Assembly (NCBI GenBank): GCA_905233805.1
Contig: CAJOER010000031.1
Coordinates: 1 to 17,248 of the forward strand
Reading direction: 5' to 3'
Source of the DNA: an uncultured Eubacterium sp.
Lineage (GTDB): Bacteria; Bacillota; Clostridia; Oscillospirales; Acutalibacteraceae
DNA: 17,248 bases
The translations under genes and the position numbers were made by a program. This document shows, in pieces, positions 1 through 6,631 of this stretch; the first letter of the stretch is position 1, and every line of letters starts with the position of its first letter. The notes beneath the pieces are model-generated. The model ran no database searches, had not been told where the DNA came from, and saw nothing but the letters and a program-made list of their open reading frames with translations.

Positions 1-1131
1 AGAACGGGCGAAATTTCGGTTCACGCGGCTGAAATAAGACTCCTTGCGAAGTCGCTTCTTCCGCTTCCCGAAAAATTCCACGGCCTTACGGATACGGATA
101 CAAGATACCGCAAGCGTTATCTTGATATGATAGTTAACCCCGAGGTTAAGGATGCGTTTATCAAGCGCTCGAAGATAATTACTTCAATTAGAAATTATCT
201 TGACAATATGGGCTTTATCGAGGTTGAAACGCCCATCCTTAACTTAATCCCCGGCGGTGCTGCGGCTCGTCCGTTTATCACTCACCACAATTCTCTTGAT
301 ATGGATATGTACCTTCGTATCGCGACCGAGCTTTATTTAAAGAGGCTTATCGTAGGCGGTATGGAGAGAGTGTATGAAATCGGACGTAACTTCAGAAACG
401 AGGGTATGGACGTTAAGCACAATCCCGAGTTTACCTGTATTGAACTTTATCAGGCGTTCACCGATTACCACGGAATGATGGATATTTCCGAGGCGCTTAT
501 TAGAAACGCCGCCAATGAAGTTTGCGACGGCAATCTTCATATTACCTATAACGGAACAGAGGTTGACCTTGAAAGCCCGTTCAGACGTCTTACAATGGTT
601 GACGCCGTTAAGGAGTATTCGGGAATTGACTTTTCCGAGTTTATGAGCGATAACGACAAGGCTGTCGAAATTGCCAAGGAAAAGGGAATAGAGATAGAAA
701 ACGGAAAGGCAACCTGGGGCGATATTCTCAACTCTTTCTTTGAAGAGTTCGTTGAGGATAATCTCACTCAGCCGACCTTTATTATGGACTATCCCGTAGA
801 GGTTTCTCCGCTTACGAAGAGAAAGCCCTCATGCCCCGTACTTACGGAGCGCTTTGAGCTGTTTATTATGGGCAGCGAGTACGGTAACGCTTATTCCGAG
901 CTTAACGACCCGATTGACCAGCTCGGACGCTTTGAGGCTCAGATGAAACTGCGTGAAGCGGGCGACGACGAGGCTAATATGATTGATAACGACTTCGTTA
1001 CCGCGCTTGAATACGGTATGCCTCCCACGGGCGGCCTCGGTATCGGCATTGACAGACTTGTTATGCTCCTTACCGACAGCTATTCAATCCGCGACGTCCT
1101 TCTCTTTCCCACGATGAAACCGCTTGATTAA
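1..1131 (+). CDS. lysS: Lysyl-tRNA synthetase, class II, C-terminal part (5' end outside window)
   Basis: This enzyme charges tRNA-Lys with lysine in the cytoplasm. The reading frame is open from base 1, so the gene begins before the window. The ATG at 127 is internal, because residues before it (LLPLPEKFHGLTDTDTRYR) already match the family just upstream of the catalytic core. The visible part holds the whole class II catalytic domain: motif 1 region with VETPIL, motif 2 with RVYEIGRNFRNEG (about 364-405), and motif 3 with GGLGIGIDRLVML (1030-1068), ending in the usual LLFPTMKP. The missing part would be the N-terminal OB-fold anticodon-binding domain. The TAA stop at 1129-1131 is followed within 15 bases by a strong terminator, so this is the last gene of its transcript. 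No defect is visible. The family call is very secure. Confidence 0.97.
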   Translation, partial: RTGEISVHAAEIRLLAKSLLPLPEKFHGLTDTDTRYRKRYLDMIVNPEVKDAFIKRSKIITSIRNYLDNMGFIEVETPILNLIPGGAAARPFITHHNSLDMDMYLRIATELYLKRLIVGGMERVYEIGRNFRNEGMDVKHNPEFTCIELYQAFTDYHGMMDISEALIRNAANEVCDGNLHITYNGTEVDLESPFRRLTMVDAVKEYSGIDFSEFMSDNDKAVEIAKEKGIEIENGKATWGDILNSFFEEFVEDNLTQPTFIMDYPVEVSPLTKRKPSCPVLTERFELFIMGSEYGNAYSELNDPIDQLGRFEAQMKLREAGDDEANMIDNDFVTALEYGMPPTGGLGIGIDRLVMLLTDSYSIRDVLLFPTMKPLD

Positions 1132-1144
1132 ATAATGCATTAAA

Positions 1145-1176
1145 CCCCGAAGGTTTTTTGCCTTCGGGGATTTTTT
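1145..1176 (+). terminator. Intrinsic terminator of lysS
   Basis: Nine-base-pair perfect stem CCCCGAAGG / CCTTCGGGG (1145-1153 with 1161-1169), followed by six T (1171-1176). It lies 13 bases after the lysS stop. Confidence 0.93.
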
Positions 1177-1179
1177 GTA

Positions 1180-1208
1180 TTGAAAAATAATAAACGGTTT
1201 GATATAAT
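1180..1208 (+). promoter_or_regulatory. Sigma-A-like promoter of the interrupted LRR gene
   Basis: TTGAAA (1180-1185), a 17-base spacer, and a perfect TATAAT (1203-1208) preceded by TG one base upstream (extended -10). It lies directly behind the lysS terminator and 45 bases before the start codon at 1254. Confidence 0.8.
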
Positions 1209-1253
1209 AAAGTTGAAAATATTATGCATTTTTTGCTAAGGAGGATGAAGATT

Positions 1254-2468
1254 ATGAAAAAATGCAGGAAGGCTTTATCGGTATTATTAAGCGTATGTAT
1301 GTTACTCAGCGTAACCGCGGGTATGAGTTTTAATGCTTATGCAAAGACGAAAGACGGTTTTGTTTATGAGGTTTACGGCAAAACAGCCACGATTACAGGC
1401 TATAAGGGAAAAGCCAAAAAGGTTAAAATTCCCGCAAAAATCGGAAAGTATTCCGTAAAAAGCATCGGTTACGGCGCGTTCTTTAACTGTGAGAAATTAA
1501 CAAGCATAACCATCCCTGCCAGCGTAAAAGACCTTTTCTGGACAAGCTCGGGATACCTGATTTTTTCAGGTTGCTCAAGCTTGAAAGCTGTTAACGTTTC
1601 AAAGAAAAACAAAACTTACTGTTCGGTTGACGGAGTTCTTTTTAACAAGAAAAAGACCACTATTATTTATTATCCGGAAGCTAAAAAAGGCAAAAGCTAC
1701 AAAATCCCGAAAAGCGTTAAAACAATTTAAGGTAATGTGTTCAATAATTGTAAATACCTTGAGAAAATCAGTATTCCTAACGGCGTTGAAAGCATAAGAT
1801 ACGAAGCTTTTAGCGGTTTGAAAATAAGTGACATTACTCTCCCAAAGAGTATTAAAAGTATAAGTGGAGAGTCTATTGTAAGCAACTGTAAAAAAGTTAA
1901 GGCAATCAATTACAAGGGCACCTTGAATCAGTGGTTAAAGGTAGGAGGTATTGGCGGCGACTCCTTGCCCGTTAAGTGCAAGGACGCAACTGTGTACGAC
2001 GGAAAAGCGAAAGAACTTAATATAATAATTAAGGACGATGACGGGGTAATGCTTGCCGAAGGTACCGACTATACGGTAAAATACAGCAATAATACAAAAG
2101 CAGGACTTGCAACGGCAACAATAAAGTATAATATCTATTATAAAAGAAAAGGCACAATCAAAAAGAATTTTGTTATTTCTCCCGAGGGTACCGAAATTAA
2201 AAAGATAACGGCTGAGAAAAAGGGCTTTAAGGTCAACTGGAAAAAGCAGCCCACCCAGACAAGCGGTTATCAGATTCAGTACAGCAAGAGCAGCAAGTTC
2301 AAAAAAGCCAAGACAGTTACCGTTAAGAAAAACAGCATAGTTTCCGCCAAGGCTTCAAAACTCGGCTCAAAGAATACGTACTATGTCCGCGTCCGCACCT
2401 ATAAAACGGTGAATAACAAAAAGTACTGTTCTTCATGGAGCGAAGCAAAAACGGTTAAAACAAAGTAA
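1254..2468 (+). pseudogene. Secreted BspA-like leucine-rich-repeat protein with Ig-like and Fn3 tail, split by in-frame TAA
   Basis: The start at 1254 is chosen because AAGGAGGA (1238-1245) lies 8 bases before it; the in-frame ATG at 1224 has no such site and the one at 1245 overlaps it. Residues 1-30 are a signal peptide (Lys-rich start, Leu/Val core, NAYA). LRR_5-type repeats follow (IGYGAFFNCEKLTSITIP), then a DGVLFNKKKT block shared with the LRR gene at 14659. Codon 159 is TAA (1728-1730). The same frame then continues without loss of spacing: more LRR units, a QWLKV motif, an Ig-like segment (EGTDYTVKY) and an Fn3-like C-terminus ending in AKTVKTK at 2468. Read through, it would be 404 residues plus the stop. 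The downstream half has only a weak GTG (1737) with no ribosome binding site. It is best read as one secreted surface protein inactivated or truncated by a single base change; a sequencing error is possible. No sortase anchor motif is seen. Confidence 0.85.
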
Positions 2469-2488
2469 AGTTTTACACAGTTCAATAA

Positions 2489-2520
2489 GCATCAGACGGT
2501 TTTCGCCTGATGCTTTGTTG
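2489..2520 (+). terminator. Intrinsic terminator after the interrupted LRR gene
   Basis: Stem GCATCAG / CTGATGC (2489-2495 with 2507-2513) around an imperfect inner stem, followed by TTTGTTG. The T tract is less pure than in the other terminators here. Confidence 0.8.
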
Positions 2521-2574
2521 TTTGATAATTGATATAGACGCTCTTTTCTTAATATAGCAACTTATAATTATATC

Positions 2575-2603
2575 TTGAATTATTTATATATAAATGGTAT
2601 AAT
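2575..2603 (+). promoter_or_regulatory. Sigma-A-like promoter of the four-gene envelope operon
   Basis: TTGAAT (2575-2580), 17-base spacer, perfect TATAAT (2598-2603) with TG at 2595-2596 (extended -10). It lies 44 bases before the first start codon at 2648. The 2469-2647 gap otherwise holds only the preceding terminator and AT-rich sequence. Confidence 0.82.
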
Positions 2604-2647
2604 ACTATGCATAAATCTTATGTATTTACAGTTCGAAAGGGTTGTAT

Positions 2648-3304
2648 ATGAGTACAAGAAAGAGAAGAAAGAGAAAGCACCATGCTTTTCTGCCTTATTT
2701 TACAACTCCGCTGATTTACGTTGCGCTTTCGCTTATAATAGTGATACCGCTTTGTCTGATTCTGCTTAACGTTTCCGTCGGCCTTGTTCATAAGGCGCAG
2801 CCGAGCTTTGCATATTCGATTTCGGATATAGAACTTGACGATTCTGCGTTTAAGGCGGATACGAAGAATACCGGCACCGTAGCGCGTCCGGCTCCCGAGT
2901 CAGGCGATAAGATAGCCGAGCTGAGCTGTGATGAAGCCGGCTTTAAGTGCAGCGTTTATTACGGCGCTAACCGCGTTTCGATGAGAAAGGGCGCGGGAAT
3001 GTATACCGATGTTCTTGCAGGCGATACGGGCGTGTGCCGTATTGCAGGCGAGCGCGCGGCGGCTTTCGGCGCAATCGGTAATATAAAAGAAGGGGACAAG
3101 CTGAGGCTGACAACCAACTGGGGCAGTTTTGTTTACTGCGTAAGCAAAATCAGCACGGGGACCGAACCGCCCGAGGATACAATGCCGCAGAGCCTTCTTC
3201 TTATAACGGAAAACGGTAATAAGGCTTTCTCTAATTTCAATGACGAAAGTTTATATATTCTCGCCGATATTGAATCGGGAGTTCAGTTAGAGGAGGAGCG
3301 TTAA
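2648..3304 (+). CDS. Sortase-fold membrane protein lacking the catalytic residues
   Basis: 218 residues. The ATG at 2648 follows a GAAAGGG site; the TTG at 2642 is less likely. The N-terminus is very basic (RKRRKRKHH), then one membrane helix at about 22-45, then a domain outside the membrane. Residues 103-210 follow the order of a class D-like sortase: VYYGANRVSMRKGAGMY, then GDTGVCRIAGERAAAF where sortases have the GNVVIAGHRD-type block, then IKEGDKLRLTT, VYCVSKI, and LLLITENG where sortases have LTLVTC. The catalytic His is Glu135, the catalytic Cys position is Glu188, and the catalytic Arg position is occupied by Ser/Leu near 201-202. If the alignment is right, it cannot do transpeptidation and would serve as a binding or structural subunit. 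Its TAATG stop overlaps the next start by one base, so the two are co-translated. The sortase-fold assignment is my own by-eye alignment and is fairly strong; the function is unknown. Confidence 0.78.
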   Translation: MSTRKRRKRKHHAFLPYFTTPLIYVALSLIIVIPLCLILLNVSVGLVHKAQPSFAYSISDIELDDSAFKADTKNTGTVARPAPESGDKIAELSCDEAGFKCSVYYGANRVSMRKGAGMYTDVLAGDTGVCRIAGERAAAFGAIGNIKEGDKLRLTTNWGSFVYCVSKISTGTEPPEDTMPQSLLLITENGNKAFSNFNDESLYILADIESGVQLEEER

Positions 3305-4179
3305 TGAGCAGTAATCACCATCATCACTCCGAATCCGGCGGCGAGCATTACGGAAGAAGCTTTCTTGCGTTTGTGCTCTTCCTTACAATATCACTTCTGA
3401 GCCTGCTTTGCTGCGTGCGTTTTTCATTCATTACGCCCCGGAGTATGGTTAACATATTTGTTAATGAGGAATATGTTACGGCGCTCAGAAACGACGTTTT
3501 GGAGTATTCTCACGATTTGTGCAGGGACTGTATGCTCCCCGAGGACGCCCTTGATTCCACGGTAACGTACGAAACCGTGTACGGAATTGAAAACGCCTAT
3601 ATTTCGGGTGCTCTCGGCGCTTCGCGTGAGTTTACAAAAACAACTTACGAGGATAACGTTGCCGAGCTGAAAAAGAATATTGAAACGGCGGTTAACGCTG
3701 CTGTTAAAGATAATAATATCTCCGTTGATAAAAATCAGAAAAACGGAGCCGCTCAGGTAAGCGAGTTTGTAAGCACGTACCTTATTAAACGGATTCAGAT
3801 AGCTCATCTTGATATGCTGGAAACCGTTATTAATATCGGAAAGCTTGCAAGTACGATAGGAATAGTTGTTCTGGCGGTATTGGCAGTTATCCTTGTTCTT
3901 ATTATTATTTCAATAGGTAATAAGCGATACAGGGCGCTGAGGTCCGTTATTCACTCCGTAAACGCTGCGGCGATACTGAATCTTATACTGATTCTCGGAG
4001 TACAGATAGTTAAGCATTTTAAAACCCTTGTGCTTTATCCGACTTACGTTGCAGACGCATTTATGCGCTACGTCAACCGATGCGAAGGCGTTGTGGGATT
4101 TTCCTCGCTCGTTTTATTCACGGTTGCGTTTATGCTTATGATAGTCGTCTGGAAGCTTAACAGGGAAACAAAAAAATAG
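3304..4179 (+). CDS. Four-helix membrane protein of unknown function
   Basis: 291 residues; the start overlaps the previous stop (TAATG) and has AGGAGGAG at 3291-3298. I do not recognise a named family. Predicted membrane helices by eye lie at about 20-40, 182-204, 216-236 and 263-283. Between the first and second is a soluble segment of about 140 residues, probably outside the cell, with a Cys pair (DLCRDC, residues 73 and 76) and a charged stretch near 115-165. One helix, a large outer domain, then three helices is the layout of FtsX/MacB-type ABC permeases, but I see no sequence motif proving that. The gene sits between the sortase-like protein and the ABC ATPase, with a 9-base gap to the latter, so it is a plausible partner of either. 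A natural HHHH run is at residues 5-8. Confidence 0.8.
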   Translation: MSSNHHHHSESGGEHYGRSFLAFVLFLTISLLSLLCCVRFSFITPRSMVNIFVNEEYVTALRNDVLEYSHDLCRDCMLPEDALDSTVTYETVYGIENAYISGALGASREFTKTTYEDNVAELKKNIETAVNAAVKDNNISVDKNQKNGAAQVSEFVSTYLIKRIQIAHLDMLETVINIGKLASTIGIVVLAVLAVILVLIIISIGNKRYRALRSVIHSVNAAAILNLILILGVQIVKHFKTLVLYPTYVADAFMRYVNRCEGVVGFSSLVLFTVAFMLMIVVWKLNRETKK

Positions 4180-4188
4180 AGGTTGGTT

Positions 4189-5322
4189 ATGGAAGAAGTT
4201 GTTAATGAATTAACTCTATTTGAGGAAGACAGAGAACCCGTCGTAAAAGTTGAAAACGTTACGATGAAGTTCACTCTTAACAAGGAAAAGGTAGACAATC
4301 TTAAAGAGTATTTTATAAGACTTGTAAAAGGTAAGCTCGAATACAATGATTTCATAGCGCTTAATAAAGTAAACTTTGAAATTTATAAGGGCGACCGTCT
4401 TGCAATCCTCGGCCTTAACGGCGCGGGAAAAAGTACTCTTCTTAAAACAATAGTAGGCGTATATAAACCCACCGAGGGCAAGATTTACAAGAAGGGCGTT
4501 ATAGCTCCTCTTCTTGAACTCGGCGCAGGCTTTGACCCCAACTATACGGGAAGGGAAAATATCTATCTTTACGGCGCTATTCTCGGTTATTCAAGGGAAT
4601 ATATCGACAGTAAGATTGAGGGAATTATTGAGTTTTCCGAGCTTGGTCATTTTATCGAGGTTCCCGTTAAGAATTACTCCTCGGGTATGCGTTCGCGTCT
4701 CGGATTCTCTATTGCTACGGCGGTAGAACCCGATATTCTTATTCTCGACGAGGTTCTTTCCGTAGGTGACGCCAAGTTCAGAAAAAAGAGCCTTGCCAAG
4801 GTTAAAACAATGTTTGACAAGGGAGTTACGGTTCTTTTCGTTTCTCACAGTATCGAGCAGGTTAAGGCGATTTGCAACAAGGCGATTCTTCTTGAACACG
4901 GAAGTATTATCGCAAGCGGCGACGTAAACGACGTTGCGGACGTTTATGAAGAAAAGACCACGAGAACAAAGACTAAGACTCAGCAGGCAGTTGTCGTTCC
5001 TATTACCGATAAGGAAAAGAAGGAAGAAAAGAAGGCTATGGCTGAGGCTAAAGAGGCCTTTGATAAAATAAAGGAATATGAAGACGAGGTCGTTGAGGAA
5101 ATGGCAAAAAAGGACGACCCCGAAAGAAGATATGCAATCTATCTTGATTTAAAGAAAAAGTATCAGACCGATTCACTGACTAAGGATGAATTTAAAGCGG
5201 AGGTCCGTCAGCTTCTTGACGCCGACCTCAACGCCGAGGATTCGCCTTATGCAGACGAGCATATTTCAAAATTTGAAGCGCGTCTTCAGCGCGTAGGAAA
5301 AACCGAGGAAAAGGAGAGTTAA
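4189..5322 (+). CDS. ABC transporter ATP-binding protein, TagH/Wzt-like, with long charged C-terminal tail
   Basis: 377 residues. The ATG at 4189 has TAGAGG just before it; the TTG at 4183 is less likely. It is an ATPase of the teichoic-acid/polysaccharide exporter group. Visible motifs: Walker A GLNGAGKST (75-83), the family-typical LLELGAGFDPNYTGRENI (108-125), signature YSSGMRSRLGFS (163-174), Walker B ILILDE (183-188) and the switch His in FVSHS (His220). About 20 residues before the nucleotide-binding domain resemble the TagH-type lead. The tail from about 256 to 377 is rich in Lys and Glu and probably helical or coiled coil. TagH and Wzt proteins also carry C-terminal extensions, but this one has no motif I recognise. 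Exporters of this class need a TagG-like permease of about six helices; none is in the window. The partner may be the preceding four-helix protein or be encoded elsewhere. The substrate cannot be told. Confidence 0.9.
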   Translation: MEEVVNELTLFEEDREPVVKVENVTMKFTLNKEKVDNLKEYFIRLVKGKLEYNDFIALNKVNFEIYKGDRLAILGLNGAGKSTLLKTIVGVYKPTEGKIYKKGVIAPLLELGAGFDPNYTGRENIYLYGAILGYSREYIDSKIEGIIEFSELGHFIEVPVKNYSSGMRSRLGFSIATAVEPDILILDEVLSVGDAKFRKKSLAKVKTMFDKGVTVLFVSHSIEQVKAICNKAILLEHGSIIASGDVNDVADVYEEKTTRTKTKTQQAVVVPITDKEKKEEKKAMAEAKEAFDKIKEYEDEVVEEMAKKDDPERRYAIYLDLKKKYQTDSLTKDEFKAEVRQLLDADLNAEDSPYADEHISKFEARLQRVGKTEEKES

Positions 5323-5323
5323 A

Positions 5324-5695
5324 ATGGAAGATTATAACAATCAGGGCTACACTCCCCAGCAGAACTATCAGCAGCCTCCCTACCAGCAGAATTATCAGCA
5401 ACCCGTTTATCAGCAGCCTGTATACCAGCAGCCGTATGATAAAACAAGAGAGGTTATGAGCGTAGGCGAATATATCGGTATGTTCATTTTAAGCGCAATT
5501 CCGGTTATAAACGTTATATGCTGGATTGTCTGGCTTGTAAGTTCAAATACCAACAAGAACAAGAAAAACTTCCTTATCGCATACATTGTTATGTCGATAA
5601 TCGGCGCTGTTCTTGCCGGCGTGGCGGTTGTTGCAATTGCCGCCGTTACGGGTTCGAGCGTAAGCGATTTACTTAACTCGCCCCCGACATTCTGA
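5324..5695 (+). CDS. Small membrane protein with Tyr/Gln/Pro-rich N-terminus
   Basis: 123 residues, starting one base after the ATPase stop, with AAGGAG at 5311-5316, so it is the last gene of the operon. Residues 1-38 are low-complexity repeats of the type YQQP, likely disordered and cytoplasmic. Two membrane helices follow at about 47-71 (IGMFILSAIPVINVICWIVW) and 83-110, separated by a short loop SSNTNKNKKN. Small proteins with a Gln/Pro/Tyr-rich head and this helix-NTNKNKKN-helix hairpin are common hypothetical proteins in Clostridia; no function is established that I can name. The operon position suggests a link with the envelope genes before it. Confidence 0.85.
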   Translation: MEDYNNQGYTPQQNYQQPPYQQNYQQPVYQQPVYQQPYDKTREVMSVGEYIGMFILSAIPVINVICWIVWLVSSNTNKNKKNFLIAYIVMSIIGAVLAGVAVVAIAAVTGSSVSDLLNSPPTF

Positions 5696-5702
5696 TAATA
5701 AA

Positions 5703-5730
5703 AGCCCCGACATTGCTGTCGGGGCTTTTT
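5703..5730. terminator. Bidirectional terminator between the envelope operon and yebC
   Basis: Ten-base-pair perfect stem AGCCCCGACA / TGTCGGGGCT (5703-5712 with 5717-5726), loop TTGC, with T tract to 5730 on the plus strand and an A tract on the other side. It can serve both converging genes. Confidence 0.93.
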
Positions 5731-5745
5731 ATTATTTACATATCT

Positions 5746-6489
5746 TTATTCTTCGTATTCGTCTTCGTTTTCCCAGTTGTGATATATGTTCTGAACGTCC
5801 TCGTTTTCCTCAAACATATCAATCATTCTGCTCATTTTCTTCATATCGTCGGGATTTTCAAGACGGGTATAGGTTGAAGGAATATAAGCCGCTTCGGAAG
5901 AAACAATCGTATATCCCTTGCCCTCAAGCTCATCGCGTACTGCGCCGAGGTCGCTCGTTTCGGTACGGATTTCAAAGATGTCCTCCTCGTCGGTAAGGAA
6001 GTCCGAAGCGCCTGCTTCAAGCGCGTCCTCCATAAGGGTATCCTCGTCAATATCCTCTTTTTCGATAATGATTACGCCCTGCTTTGAGAACATAAAGGTT
6101 ACCGAACCGGGGTTACCCATATTTCCGCCCGCCTTGTCAAAGTAATGTCTTACTTCGCCCGCGGTACGGTTTCTGTTATCTGTAAGCGCCTCAACTACTA
6201 CCGCTACGCCGCTCGGTCCGTATCCTTCGTATACGATTTCCTCATAGTTTGTGTTATCCGAATCGCCCGCTGCTTTTTTGAGCATACGCTCAATATTGTC
6301 GTTGGGTACGTTATTCTGCTTAGCTTTTGCAATTACGTCGCGGAGCTTCGCGTTATTGTTCGGGTCGGGGCCGCCGTTTTTAACCGCAACCGCAAGCTCT
6401 CTTCCTATCTTGGTGAAAACCTTTGCTCTTGCGGCGTCGTTTGCGCCCTTTTTACGCTTGATTGTACTCCATTTATTATGTCCGCTCAT
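5746..6489 (-). CDS. yebC: YebC/PmpR-family (TACO1-like) regulator
   Basis: 247 residues, the usual family length, beginning with the hallmark MSGHNKWSTIKRKKG and keeping the conserved blocks GRELAVAVKNGG, NVPNDNIERMLKKA, YEGYGPSGVAVVVEALTDNR and NMGNPGSVTFMF. The acidic end is ENEDEYEE. The start at 6489 has GGAAGG (6500-6505) 10 bases upstream on its strand. The family was long called a DNA-binding transcription regulator; more recent work on bacterial and mitochondrial members points to a role on the ribosome, easing stalls at difficult sequences such as polyproline. Which applies here cannot be told from sequence. It is transcribed away from the ABC exporter operon and ends against a shared terminator. 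No defect is seen. Confidence 0.97.
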   Translation of the reverse strand: MSGHNKWSTIKRKKGANDAARAKVFTKIGRELAVAVKNGGPDPNNNAKLRDVIAKAKQNNVPNDNIERMLKKAAGDSDNTNYEEIVYEGYGPSGVAVVVEALTDNRNRTAGEVRHYFDKAGGNMGNPGSVTFMFSKQGVIIIEKEDIDEDTLMEDALEAGASDFLTDEEDIFEIRTETSDLGAVRDELEGKGYTIVSSEAAYIPSTYTRLENPDDMKKMSRMIDMFEENEDVQNIYHNWENEDEYEE

Positions 6490-6522
6490 ATTTTCAAGTC
6501 CTTCCGTAAAAATGTTAAAATT

Positions 6523-6551
6523 ATTTTAGCACATTTGAAAATTACTTTCAA
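6523..6551 (-). promoter_or_regulatory. Sigma-A-like promoter of yebC
   Basis: On the minus strand: TTGAAA (6551-6546), 17-base spacer, TAAAAT (6528-6523), with TG plus one base before the -10. It lies 34 bases upstream of the yebC start. Confidence 0.75.
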
Positions 6552-6571
6552 TATTAAATTGTTTTTATTAA

Positions 6572-6600
6572 TTTACATTTTTTATAATATGTGATACAAT
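6572..6600 (+). promoter_or_regulatory. Sigma-A-like promoter of the exporter/beta-mannosidase operon
   Basis: TTTACA (6572-6577), 17-base spacer, TACAAT (6595-6600). The first start codon (6632) follows GGGAGGTG (6619-6626). It is back to back with the yebC promoter, their -35 boxes 20 bases apart. Confidence 0.75.
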
Positions 6601-6631
6601 TAATGTAATCTTTTTTTCGGGAGGTGAGATT

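Noticed and set aside
3304..3340. HHHH near the start of the four-helix protein as an engineered tag or vector remnant
   Set aside because: There are only four His, native ribosome binding and overlap with the upstream gene, and no vector sequence nearby.
6145..6594. Plus-strand open frame of 149 codons opposite yebC
   Set aside because: It is antisense to a highly conserved gene and has no ribosome binding site.
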